A DNA stretch of 35,613 nucleotides from Methanobacteriota archaeon (lineage in GTDB: Archaea > Thermoplasmatota > Poseidoniia > Poseidoniales > Thalassarchaeaceae): assembly GCA_002716085.1 (NCBI GenBank), contig PAYZ01000024.1, forward strand, positions 1 through 35,613, read 5' to 3'. The notes under the pieces are model-generated. The model saw only the letters and a list, made by a program, of their open reading frames with translations. It was not told the DNA's origin and searched no databases. Shown here piece by piece: positions 7,580 through 15,159 of this stretch (position 1 is the first letter of the stretch; each line of letters begins with the position of its first letter). The position numbers were made by a program, and so were the translations under genes.

Positions 7580-8011
7580 CTATGAGTTAAGCCAACTAAG
7601 CCAACGGGAAACCTTACTCTGAATATCTGGAACTTCTAACTCCGATCTGCAACAACACTCCCAACATAGCTGCTCCTGATTTGGGGATATCGAGAAGAGC
7701 TCCGCTCGCATCAATATTCCTTCTGAATCTGGAGAGCTTCTATTATCATCAACGAAGCAATGAATTAGGTTCTTCGGATAGTGGTGGATTCTACCTGTGT
7801 CGGGACAACATAGAATTGCGCTTCTTCGTAGGAAGATCAGTGATGAGCCCGTTTGTTTATCTAGTTCGTGTCCAACTATCCTAGATCCATTTAGTAGGGC
7901 TGCAACGTCGACATTGTACCATTGAGAATGAGAGTGTGTGATGTCCATTTCCGAGACATCGTCAAGATACTCCTGAATTCTCAGTTGGGAGATGGCTTCC
8001 TCCCTATTCAT
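7580..8011 (-). CDS. Cys-rich conserved-looking protein of unknown function
   Basis: Not recognised. The 143-aa soluble product is mixed alpha/beta in appearance, with clustered cysteines: LCCPDTG in the middle and CWECCC near the C-terminus, plus several histidines (THSHSQW, RIHHYP). These could form a zinc or other metal site, or act as redox thiols. A start at ATG 8011 is preceded by GGTGG, a plausible ribosome binding site. It is the upstream partner of enolase (29 nt apart) and divergent from the Lrp-type regulator, which may control it. Confidence 0.6.
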   Translation of the reverse strand: MNREEAISQLRIQEYLDDVSEMDITHSHSQWYNVDVAALLNGSRIVGHELDKQTGSSLIFLRRSAILCCPDTGRIHHYPKNLIHCFVDDNRSSPDSEGILMRAELFSISPNQEQLCWECCCRSELEVPDIQSKVSRWLSWLNS

Positions 8012-8092
8012 ATGCCACCAAGTGCGGCCATCCCATTTGAATCAAACCAATAGTAATTCTTTTCAGGCTCTCTGAAAAACGGAAAACTACAG

Positions 8093-8105
8093 AAATAAAT
8101 TATAT
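8093..8105 (+). promoter_or_regulatory. TATA-like promoter element for the Lrp-type regulator
   Basis: An A/T-only run ending TTATAT (8100-8105) lies about 25 nt before a palindrome and about 50 nt before the ATG at 8153. The purine-rich CGGAAAACT just upstream could be a BRE. Archaeal start sites usually fall 24-27 nt downstream of the TATA centre, which puts transcription start near 8128. Confidence 0.5.
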
Positions 8106-8121
8106 CATTGCATCAAGAAAC

Positions 8122-8135
8122 AACAATAAATTGTT
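8122..8135. promoter_or_regulatory. Perfect palindrome, candidate Lrp-type operator
   Basis: AACAATAAATTGTT is a perfect inverted repeat (6-bp arms, 2-nt centre). It straddles the predicted transcription start of the adjacent Lrp/AsnC gene. Lrp-type regulators bind such A/T-centred palindromes and commonly repress their own genes, so this is a candidate autoregulatory site. Confidence 0.5.
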
Positions 8136-8152
8136 CATTTTTCGGAGAAACC

Positions 8153-8575
8153 ATGAGTAATGTTGACTCATTGGATAGATCGATTCTCACCTACCTAAGG
8201 GAATCAGCAAGGGCCCCTTATGTGGATATTGCGAAGAAAGTAGGAGTGACAGAGAGAACGGTTAGGACTCGAATCAAAAGGCTCGAGGAAGAGGGCATCA
8301 TCAGAGGTTACACAGTTAGGGAGGCTGGGATAGGCCTCACAGCACTAATTCGACTAAAGGTAGGCCCCGGAACTGAGATTGGTTCCCTAGCAGGAGAGTT
8401 CTCTGGTTGGCAGGGGGTGGAGTGTGTGTACGAAATTAGTGGGGATGCGGATCTTGTAGCGGTGGTGCACGTTGACGATACGGTTGCTCTCAGAGACATG
8501 CTTGACAAGATGTGGCTAGCTGCTCCTGGAGACATCAGCTCTACTCAAACAGAGCTGGTTCTTGAGCAGTACTAA
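8153..8575 (+). CDS. Lrp/AsnC family transcriptional regulator
   Basis: Feast/famine regulator. The N-terminal winged helix-turn-helix is clear: LDRSILTYLRESARAPYVD, then AKKVGVTERTVRTRIKRLEEEGIIRGYTV with the recognition helix. The C-terminal RAM/ligand domain follows (ALIRLKVGPGTE ... VYEISGDADLVAVVHV). From ATG 8153 it has 140 aa, normal for the family. This start has a GGAG Shine-Dalgarno at 8144-8147; the in-frame ATG at 8108 lies upstream of the predicted transcription start and is unlikely. A palindrome at 8122-8135 suggests autoregulation. The effector amino acid is unknown; the Cys-rich/eno pair on the other side of the divergent region may also be controlled. Confidence 0.9.
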   Translation: MSNVDSLDRSILTYLRESARAPYVDIAKKVGVTERTVRTRIKRLEEEGIIRGYTVREAGIGLTALIRLKVGPGTEIGSLAGEFSGWQGVECVYEISGDADLVAVVHVDDTVALRDMLDKMWLAAPGDISSTQTELVLEQY

Positions 8576-8578
8576 TTC

Positions 8579-9418
8579 CTATTCTTTTGAAAGAAGATAC
8601 CTGAAGTACTTGATTCTGCCAGATTTGAGAGCTTCGTATATGGGTGTACCGGGGACGCCCCCGAATGTCTCGAAGCTCTTCCTAAGTGATCTGGGAGCAC
8701 TCTTGCGAATCATCATCTTCCTGTCCTCTTCAATTAAATTCAATGCATCAATTACATTTCCAGTTACATCTCTACTGGTTTCTACTACGAATCCTGCTTC
8801 GGTGAACTGAGCTTCCATATTTTCCATTGTTGATTGATCTCGCATGTCTGTCCAACAAAGATTACCTCCAGGAATTAATACTCTGAAAGCTTCACTAAGA
8901 AATTTCGGGATGTCGCCGTAGCAGTGAGATGACTCTACATTGTAGACTATGTGGAAAGACTCATCTGGTAGTGGGAGCATCTCTGCGTTTCCGGTAATGA
9001 ACTCGAGGTTTTCCTGACTGGAGTACCAATTCGAGCAAAGCTTGACTGCTTCTCCAGAATAGTCTACAGCGACCAGTCTCTCGGGAGAAAATGTCTTTGC
9101 AATCCAACTAGCACCCCCTCCCCTCCCTGAGCCAACCTCCAGAACATGCTTATCTTTGAGAGAGACGTCTCTGACATTCATTTCGTAAAGCTGAATGAAT
9201 AGTCTGTCCTTTTCGTCCTCTTCATCGAGATTGACCTCGAAATCATCAATGTACCCGTAATTCATGAACCTGAAAGTTGGATCAGTTTGTGATTTTGCCA
9301 TTCTCTGGTATAGCCTATTCCACATTCTACTTCTGATTCTAGGAGGAGCGATTCTCATTAGGAGATAAAATGCCCTTGCAGGTAAGCCCATTGCCAAGGT
9401 AGCACCTAAGCCTTCCAC
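8579..9418 (-). CDS. SAM-dependent methyltransferase, class I
   Basis: Rossmann-fold methyltransferase (Methyltransf_11-like). The SAM-binding motif I is HVLEVGSGRGGGASW (about residues 97-111); LVAVDYSGEAV is motif II, ITGNAEMLPLPDESFHIVY is motif III/IV, and RVLIPGGNLCW is the post-strand motif. The overall pattern, with a hydrophobic N-terminal ~30 residues and NLDEEDEKDRLFIQLYEMN, resembles phthiotriol/polyketide- or lipid-type O- and C-methyltransferases, so a hydrophobic substrate such as a quinone or lipid is plausible. Its ATG lies 13 nt inside the upstream thioredoxin-fold gene, which suggests coupled translation, and its stop is 3 nt from the convergent Lrp gene. Confidence 0.85.
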   Translation of the reverse strand: MEGLGATLAMGLPARAFYLLMRIAPPRIRSRMWNRLYQRMAKSQTDPTFRFMNYGYIDDFEVNLDEEDEKDRLFIQLYEMNVRDVSLKDKHVLEVGSGRGGGASWIAKTFSPERLVAVDYSGEAVKLCSNWYSSQENLEFITGNAEMLPLPDESFHIVYNVESSHCYGDIPKFLSEAFRVLIPGGNLCWTDMRDQSTMENMEAQFTEAGFVVETSRDVTGNVIDALNLIEEDRKMMIRKSAPRSLRKSFETFGGVPGTPIYEALKSGRIKYFRYLLSKE

Positions 9419-9960
9419 TTGACCGAACAGCCGATACTCTCCGTCCTAGGTAATGAAACAATGTTTCCAGACAATAGATCTGCAATTGCGTCTTCTAGTT
9501 CAGAGGTTGTTGCATGGGAGGGGTCGCGAGGAGAGTCATCCATCCTACCCCTGTATACAACCTCACCATCTGGTCGCAAAAGATAGAATTCGGGAGTTCT
9601 CTCTGCTCCGTAAGAAAGTGCTACTTCCCGAGATGCGTCGTGAAGATATGGATAGCTCATGCCTCTGTCTGCCCTTTTTACCATATTTTCCCAGGAGTCG
9701 GATTCGTAATTTACTGGGTCGTTGGAGTTGATTCCTGCGAATCCGATCCCTTCCTTCCTAGAAAGATCTGCTATCTTTTCTATTCGGGGCTCCGATCCAA
9801 CAACGTAAGGGCAGTGATTGCAAGTGAAGAAGACTATAGCTCCATTTTCTCCCATTACATCAGATAGGGTCATATTTCCATTTCCTGAGTTTGAATTGGC
9901 GTTTGGCAGACTGAAGTCTGGGGCTCTTGAGCCGGGCTCTACAGATTGGGCAATGTGCAT
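9406..9960 (-). CDS. Thioredoxin-fold (AhpC/TSA-like) redoxin
   Basis: Peroxiredoxin/thioredoxin-like protein of 184 aa. The N-terminal GSRAPDFSLPN and LSDVMGENGAIVFFTCNHCPY give the redoxin fold with a CxxC-type CNHC motif at the start of helix 1. This CNHCPYV signature is typical of a thioredoxin-family group related to peroxiredoxins. The cis-Pro loop is in ERTPEFYLL, followed by VVYRGRMDDSP. It may be a peroxidase or a disulfide reductase; substrate unknown. No signal peptide, so likely cytoplasmic. It sits 25 nt after the TPR gene and overlaps the methyltransferase by 13 nt, in the dnaG-TPR-redoxin-methyltransferase run. Confidence 0.85.
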   Translation of the reverse strand: MHIAQSVEPGSRAPDFSLPNANSNSGNGNMTLSDVMGENGAIVFFTCNHCPYVVGSEPRIEKIADLSRKEGIGFAGINSNDPVNYESDSWENMVKRADRGMSYPYLHDASREVALSYGAERTPEFYLLRPDGEVVYRGRMDDSPRDPSHATTSELEDAIADLLSGNIVSLPRTESIGCSVKWKA

Positions 9961-9985
9961 ACTAGACCGACATTGATAGAGCAGT

Positions 9986-12283
9986 TCAATCCTTTGGAAG
10001 GGTTGTCTCTCTGCCTACAACCATGCGATCTCTGCACTCTTCAAGCCTTCTTCTGGAGAGTCTATGCTGGGGGTCAACATCCAGAACCCTCCTCCATGCA
10101 GAGGCTGCTTTCTCTGGATCTCCCTCCTCATGTAGGATTGCAGCAATTCTCAGCATAGCATCAATGTGTTGAGGATCTGAATTTACTGCGCCTTCAAAGT
10201 CAGAAAGAGCCTCATCGGACCTCCCGAAGTCCAAGTATAGAAGGCCTCTCTGGTACCTAGCCTCAGATAGCTCGGGATTTTCTTCGATTGCTTTGTTTAG
10301 TGGTTTTTCGGCTTGCTCAGACCGGCCCCGGGCAATCATGCAAGTTCCAAGATGTACGAGGCCCATAGAATGGTTGGGATTCATCTGTAGAAGGTTTCCT
10401 AGCTCTTCTTGAGCTGCAGCCCAGTCACCTTGATTCATTAGGATCTCAGATCTTCTGAGTCGTGCTAGTTCATGGTTTGGTCTGGATTCTACTAATCGAT
10501 TTGCGTCATCTAGAGCCATAGAAAGGTCGTCGCATAGCAGTGCTGCAGAGGAGCGATTCAGCCTTGCTCGAGAGTGGTCTGGATCGATCTGAAGAGCCGT
10601 TGTGAAGAAGTTCTTTGCTTCTTCGATCCTTCCCAGTCTTGCAGAAATAATTCCTCGTATGAATGGGACTGTTGGGTTATTATTCAGAATGGTAGTAGCC
10701 TCCAGAGAAAGGGCGTTTGCTTGTTCGAGATCACCAACTTCCAGAGATAGCTGAGCTTCTTCAAGAGGTATTGATGGATGGTCAGGGATTAGCCTCCTAG
10801 CCCTAACTAGTGCCACTTCTGCCTCATCAAAAGAACCCTGATACCTCAGGGCCCGGGCCCTCCCTAGCCAAGCCAGGCCTGATTCTCGGTCGATTTGTAT
10901 CGCCTTTTCGAAAGACACGAGGGCATCAATAATTGGCAAAGGATCTAGTCTTCCTGTTTCGTCTCTGATATTCTCAGACTCCACTAGAGATAGTCTGCCC
11001 TTCATTACGTGCATTGTTGCTGAATCCCAAGATTCCTCGGGTGCATCATCTAGGGTCCTCTTGGATGATTCTGTAGCCCCCTTGCTGAGCCAAATCTGGC
11101 TTAGTTTACCCCTAGCTTCGGCATCTCCCGGAGTCTTGGTCAGATGCTCATCTAGTACTTCTATTGCAGCGTCTGTTCTTCCATCATTCTCTAGAATCTC
11201 GGATTCCATTACTACGGTGTACTCGCCAAGAGCGTGTGCTCGTCTAATGCACTTTAACGCGTCCTTAGTTCCACCCTTGCCTGCAGCCAGAAGTCTTGCC
11301 TTTAGTGCCCATGCTTGGCCAAAATTCGTATCATATTCTATTGCCTTTTCCACGGATTCAGTCGCAGCACTAATCTCCCCAATGAGCAGTTGCTTTGCTG
11401 CACGCTCTACCAACCTGTTTGCACTAAGTGGTTGGCCAGAAAGAGATTTCTCGCCATCTATCGACTCTCTGGCTCTCTGGGCAATCTGCGATAGTTCGGA
11501 TTGTTCTTGTGAAGCTTCTGAAGAGATTCCGAGAGCATCTAGCCTCTTTCTATTCCTACTAATTCTATCATCTTCTCTTCCATCTAATAGCAATGTCTGC
11601 TCTTCGAGAACACTGACGTCGTCGGGAGTGATTGCCAGCAATCTCTCCAGAGTTCTGTCTAGAGCTTCCAAATCGCCATTCTCTCTTTGGATAGAAGATA
11701 GCGCCCGCAATGAAGATTCGTCTTCCGGATTCAAATCATTGGCCCTCTGGAAGCAATCTTCGGCCCAGTCATACCTGTTTACCAGATGGAACAATTCACC
11801 AAGCCTCCTGTGCTCTCCAGCAGAAAGCTCGACGTCCTCGGCTTTCATCTCAGCTTCAGTCAGAATTGCAGATAGTCTCTTTGTGAGGGGTTTTAGGCCG
11901 GAAATCGGTTTTTCTCCATGTTCAATTCCGGGTTCTGGATAGTGCTCAAGCAATGACTTTGCAGCATGAGAGGCTATTGCGCATGCCTCGCTGTTGCTCA
12001 CTGGAATGCCCTGATTGAACAGAAGGGATTCTGCTGACTCCAAGGATCTGTGAACTCCTAGAAGATAGTGCACTTCTGGAGAGTCGGAAAGAATGGTATC
12101 TACTCCTCGTGAGAGCAGATCTAGACTCTCAGAAGTCTTGCTTAGATTACCTTTCATTGAGCCAAGCTTGAATGCCATCTTCTCCCTTTGTCTAAGAACT
12201 GATTTGTGTTTCATCCAAAGTGCAAATAATGCTACAGACAGGACACCATAGAGAGTTAGGATCGCCATAGTGGTGTCTTGCAT
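9986..12283 (-). CDS. Membrane-anchored TPR repeat protein
   Basis: Scaffold-type protein of 765 aa. After Met-Gln-Asp-Thr-Thr comes one transmembrane helix (AILTLYGVLSVALFALWM), then a charged coiled region. The rest is a long array of tetratricopeptide repeats with typical A--Y-P and AL-DP signatures, such as NPEDESSLRALSSI, QIDRESGLAWLGRARALRY, QIDPDHSRARLNRSSA and NSDPQHIDAMLRIAAIL. At least ten repeats are plausible. ATG 12283 is preferred: an in-frame TTG at 12382 would add 33 residues that do not look coding. TPR arrays bind partner proteins, and membrane anchoring suggests assembly of a complex at the cytoplasmic membrane. It lies downstream of dnaG, but no specific link is shown. Confidence 0.85.
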   Translation of the reverse strand: MQDTTMAILTLYGVLSVALFALWMKHKSVLRQREKMAFKLGSMKGNLSKTSESLDLLSRGVDTILSDSPEVHYLLGVHRSLESAESLLFNQGIPVSNSEACAIASHAAKSLLEHYPEPGIEHGEKPISGLKPLTKRLSAILTEAEMKAEDVELSAGEHRRLGELFHLVNRYDWAEDCFQRANDLNPEDESSLRALSSIQRENGDLEALDRTLERLLAITPDDVSVLEEQTLLLDGREDDRISRNRKRLDALGISSEASQEQSELSQIAQRARESIDGEKSLSGQPLSANRLVERAAKQLLIGEISAATESVEKAIEYDTNFGQAWALKARLLAAGKGGTKDALKCIRRAHALGEYTVVMESEILENDGRTDAAIEVLDEHLTKTPGDAEARGKLSQIWLSKGATESSKRTLDDAPEESWDSATMHVMKGRLSLVESENIRDETGRLDPLPIIDALVSFEKAIQIDRESGLAWLGRARALRYQGSFDEAEVALVRARRLIPDHPSIPLEEAQLSLEVGDLEQANALSLEATTILNNNPTVPFIRGIISARLGRIEEAKNFFTTALQIDPDHSRARLNRSSAALLCDDLSMALDDANRLVESRPNHELARLRRSEILMNQGDWAAAQEELGNLLQMNPNHSMGLVHLGTCMIARGRSEQAEKPLNKAIEENPELSEARYQRGLLYLDFGRSDEALSDFEGAVNSDPQHIDAMLRIAAILHEEGDPEKAASAWRRVLDVDPQHRLSRRRLEECRDRMVVGRETTLPKD

Positions 12284-12387
12284 CGACCCGAGCGGACATG
12301 AGAGACTTTTGATGGCTTCTGCTGAGCTTGGCCCCGAGAAGGGCTTTATCGCCAGAGCTTCGGCTCGCCGGCAAGTTATCAAACGAG

Positions 12388-13557
12388 CTATTCCAAGTCA
12401 CTAACTGAGTAAGCTTGCACCCCTAATTTGAGTGTCTGTGGTCCTACAGTTTTACCCACTACGTTGTTTATTCCAGCTCCTGAAGCGAGTTCGTGAATCC
12501 TATCGGTAACTTTTCCTGAAAAGATGAGGCCCTTTGCCCCTTCAGTCCCGCTTAGTGCGGTCTCCAGATCCTTTGCGCTTACGGGATCGGAGCCAGAGCC
12601 ATCCTCGAGTACAATCACTGCTTGGTTTCTCTTTAGGCCATCCATCAATGGGGCCCATCCCTTTACGACATCTGGAGCCTCAAGAGACGGCTTTCCCTTA
12701 CCTACTGAAGCATCATCATCTTTCTGGATCTCGGTTTGGATTCTAGCCACTGCCTTGGAAGCCGGTTCCTTCTGTCCTAGGCACTTTGTAACTACCTTCC
12801 CCTCGAGGTGTTCTACCTCTCGACTCTGTGGGGCGAATGCAACGTGAGTTAGAGATTTGCCCAGGGTTCCACTTATTTCCATTAGGAGTAGCTTGCCCCC
12901 TCTGTCCCCGTCTAGAAAGGCGGTAACGGTCTTCTTCTTAGAGGCTAGATCTGCGAGCTGCGGCTTTATTCCAGAACCCATGGTTGCAATAGCATTGTTA
13001 ATTCCATACTTCAGTAGATTTCGGACATCGTTTCTACCTTCGACTATTATGATCGCGTCCGAATTCTTTACGTTCGGCCCAGCGGTCATTTCTTCAAAGT
13101 CGATCTCGGTATCTAGAGTAAGCACGGCCCTTACCTCATCTAGTATGTTCTTAGACTCGCCAGATGCGGAGTTTACAATTCCTAGCGGGAGTTCCTTGGC
13201 TCTATCTATGACGTGATCCCTCTTGGCAGAACGGATGTTCTCGATTTCCTTGACCTTGATTACTGCCTTGCAAGGGCCGATGCGATCTATGGTTTCGAGA
13301 GCTGCTCCGATCACGGCAGTGCTTACCTGATCTATAGAAGATGACACTTCTATCTGGCCCTGAACTCTTCCCTTGTGGTTGTTCAGATTTACATCGACAT
13401 GGCCTATTCTTCCCGTTCTCTGAAGTTTCCTCAGTTGTAATCCCTCCCCTAGGAGGCCCTCGGTCTGACCAAAGATTGCTCCAACTACGTCCTTCCGAGC
13501 TACTGTTCCGTCGACTCTAATGGTTGCGTGTATGACATATTTTCCTTCACTTGACAT
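12388..13557 (-). CDS. dnaG: Archaeal DnaG-type primase / exosome-associated protein
   Basis: Archaeal DnaG homologue. In archaea it is chiefly known as a component of the RNA exosome and has some primase activity in vitro. The 389-aa protein has the archaeal N-terminal domain (KYVIHATIRVDGTVARKDVVG, QLRKLQRTGRIGH) in place of the bacterial zinc finger. A Toprim domain follows at about residues 168-250: Glu173 in IIIVEGRNDVRNLL and Asp216/Asp218 in FLDGDRGG are the metal-binding carboxylates. The middle and C-terminal parts carry the usual ELASGAGINNVVGKT ending. Upstream lies a GC-rich hairpin region (13578-13706) that may be part of its leader. It is the first gene of a minus-strand run that includes the TPR, redoxin and methyltransferase genes. 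Confidence 0.96.
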   Translation of the reverse strand: MSSEGKYVIHATIRVDGTVARKDVVGAIFGQTEGLLGEGLQLRKLQRTGRIGHVDVNLNNHKGRVQGQIEVSSSIDQVSTAVIGAALETIDRIGPCKAVIKVKEIENIRSAKRDHVIDRAKELPLGIVNSASGESKNILDEVRAVLTLDTEIDFEEMTAGPNVKNSDAIIIVEGRNDVRNLLKYGINNAIATMGSGIKPQLADLASKKKTVTAFLDGDRGGKLLLMEISGTLGKSLTHVAFAPQSREVEHLEGKVVTKCLGQKEPASKAVARIQTEIQKDDDASVGKGKPSLEAPDVVKGWAPLMDGLKRNQAVIVLEDGSGSDPVSAKDLETALSGTEGAKGLIFSGKVTDRIHELASGAGINNVVGKTVGPQTLKLGVQAYSVSDLE

Positions 13558-13581
13558 GTTTATTCATTCCTGTTGCCTCTC

Positions 13582-13705
13582 GGCCCCCAAACGGGGCCTT
13601 GCCCCCTTTTTCGCCATCTTGGCGGGGGGGTTCGGATGGGCGCAAGGCGCCCGCGAGTAGGGCTGATTAGCATTCTTTCGGGTGATAGGGGGCTTCATGA
13701 ATGCT
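13582..13705. other. GC-rich cluster of four hairpins between dnaG and the next gene
   Basis: Non-coding stretch with four consecutive inverted repeats: (1) GGCCCC-CAAAC-GGGGCC at 13582-13598; (2) CGCCA-TCT-TGGCG at 13612-13624, extended by CCCCC (13602-13606) and GGGGG (13625-13629) around a 5-T bulge; (3) GGGCGC-AAG-GCGCCC at 13638-13652; (4) AGCATTC ... GAATGCT at 13669-13705. The GC content is far above the surroundings. It could be a small structured RNA, or the 5' leader of dnaG on the minus strand. Strand and identity are not decided by the sequence. I found no RNase P, SRP or tRNA signature. Confidence 0.4.
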
Positions 13706-13778
13706 CCTGTTCTAACATAAGGTGCGTTTCTGGCCCCACATACCTAGTCGTTAAGTCATATTGCTTAGGTGGAGGGTC

Positions 13779-14258
13779 GTGGAAGAAGTCGTCGATGACC
13801 GCTCAAGAGTTTTCTTGAAATCGACCAGATTAGCATTGAGGGATGGTCAGTTATCGAACGGGGAAAAAAGAATTCTGGTCAAGTTATCACACGCGCTCAG
13901 GCTAGGCGATGATGAGCCCCTGAGAATCTACGATTCCATCCTTGCAAAAAACACCGAATCAATCCACGGAGATTCGATAGAAGTAAGTGAAATGAGGTTG
14001 GTATATGGACAAGTGCTAGAGGCTATGCTGATTCACACAGATAGGTCGGAGGAGGTTCTGGAGCAGATCGCATACCTGAGGAAGATGTTTGGAATCGAGG
14101 ATTCGGAACATCGAGCTATAGCCCGAAGTTTGGACAGAAACTTGGAAGAAATCGTTCATCGATCTTTTATTGATGAGTTCAGAATGCATCTAAGAGACTC
14201 TGTGGACAGGGTGGGTCAAATCTTCGATAGCGTCAAAATACTTGCCCGGAAAGAGTAG
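13779..14258 (+). CDS. Helical protein with TerB-like N-terminal pattern, unknown
   Basis: Function not known. About 159 aa from the GTG at 13779, which has AGGTGGAG a few bases upstream; a TTG at 13761 is the alternative. The segment LALRDGQLSNGEKRILVKLSHALRLG resembles the TerB-type helical repeat, in which an Asp-Gly and a Glu precede a hydrophobic helix, so a TerB-like or related metal-binding helical domain is possible. The rest is predicted alpha-helical and charged. It is the first gene of a plus-strand run followed 5 nt later by another helical protein, then a 75-aa protein and mobA, suggesting an operon. Confidence 0.6.
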   Translation: MEEVVDDRSRVFLKSTRLALRDGQLSNGEKRILVKLSHALRLGDDEPLRIYDSILAKNTESIHGDSIEVSEMRLVYGQVLEAMLIHTDRSEEVLEQIAYLRKMFGIEDSEHRAIARSLDRNLEEIVHRSFIDEFRMHLRDSVDRVGQIFDSVKILARKE

Positions 14259-14263
14259 GACAG

Positions 14264-14914
14264 ATGACTGGTGCCCAGCTGTTGGATGACTTTCTGGAAT
14301 CTCAGCCCAATGGCATTCACAAATCTCACAGAAAGTTGGCCAAATTAGTTCGAGAGGCATACCCGATAGGGGTTCCAGCATTGATTATGAAATCAAGTAC
14401 TGATCGCCTGGGAGCTTCGGCGGGTTATTCTTTCCACCTAGGCACTCCTGACGATCTTCTCAGGAGGATTGCTTCTTGGCTTTTCACAATGGCTGGGGAA
14501 AGACAGGTGGTCCTTAGAAGGCTGATACCTGCTCTGTGGAATAGGCATGGTAGGGAAGATGTGGCTCTGGCCGCACTAATCCTTGCAAACTTGGATCACA
14601 AGATGCTCGAGACAAATCCATGGGAAATTTTGGCCTCTTCCATAAATGACACGGAGCCTGCGGAAGCTCTTCTTCTCAGTATAGAAGAGATTCTTAGAGC
14701 AGGGCATTCCAAGCCGAGTATGCAGCAATTGAGGGGTTGGTGCGGAGGAAGGCTTGTTGAGTCCCATTTGGCACTAATTTCGGTCTTCGCATCTAGTAAA
14801 CAAGGAGTGTCCATTGAAGACGAGGCGGTGGCCCTCCTAACTTCCGTAGAGATTCCTAACGAAGACTCTCTGCTAAGCAGAATTAGAGATAGGATCGCGA
14901 GCGAAGCACCATAG
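14264..14914 (+). CDS. Alpha-helical protein, possibly HEAT-like, unknown
   Basis: Not securely recognised. The 216-aa product is almost entirely predicted helix with repeating hydrophobic patterns (PDDLLRRIASWLF, RQVVLRRLIPALW, DVALAALILANL, EALLLSIEEIL, LVESHLALISVF). This would fit a HEAT-like or DNA alkylation repair-like solenoid, but no catalytic residue set can be assigned. The ATG follows the upstream stop by 5 nt with AGGA before it. It lies in the run 13779-15720 and probably works with its unknown neighbours. Confidence 0.6.
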   Translation: MTGAQLLDDFLESQPNGIHKSHRKLAKLVREAYPIGVPALIMKSSTDRLGASAGYSFHLGTPDDLLRRIASWLFTMAGERQVVLRRLIPALWNRHGREDVALAALILANLDHKMLETNPWEILASSINDTEPAEALLLSIEEILRAGHSKPSMQQLRGWCGGRLVESHLALISVFASSKQGVSIEDEAVALLTSVEIPNEDSLLSRIRDRIASEAP

Positions 14915-14927
14915 AGCTAATCCGCAA

Positions 14928-15155
14928 ATGCCGTTTCTGAGGAGTGTGCCGGAACGCCTGCTACCTTCAGATGACCCCGTAGCCGAGGAAGTCTTGGAAT
15001 GGACAATTAAGAGAGACTCGCAAGACATTTCCCAGCTAATGGAATGGCTCGGAGAAACATCCGTAAGAAAGGATAGGGAGATTTTGATTGACAGAGCAAT
15101 GGATCTGATGGAAGAAATCAGGCATGCCATGAGGCGTTTGGATGAACTAAGGTGA
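14928..15155 (+). CDS. Small acidic helical protein, unknown
   Basis: Not recognised. The 75-aa product is predicted as two helices, the second with a heptad-like pattern ending RHAMRRLDELR. It starts 13 nt after the previous stop without a clear ribosome binding site and ends 4 nt before the TTG start of the mobA-like gene. Its position within a tight same-strand run and its coding-like composition support a real gene. Confidence 0.5.
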   Translation: MPFLRSVPERLLPSDDPVAEEVLEWTIKRDSQDISQLMEWLGETSVRKDREILIDRAMDLMEEIRHAMRRLDELR

Positions 15156-15159
15156 GCAG

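Noticed and set aside
11061-11942. A 293-codon open frame on the plus strand, Ser- and Leu-rich.
   Set aside because: It lies wholly inside the TPR gene on the other strand, is low in complexity, and has no recognisable domain; the TPR frame is clearly the coding one.
13582-13655. RNase P RNA, SRP RNA or an unannotated tRNA in the GC-rich region.
   Set aside because: None of the conserved cores of these RNAs was found on either strand, and no cloverleaf can be drawn; only generic hairpins are present.
13573-13818. An 81-codon plus-strand open frame covering the hairpin region upstream of the gene at 13779.
   Set aside because: Its sequence is Gly/Arg-rich and composition-driven, and it overlaps the GC-rich hairpins and the better-supported gene in another frame.
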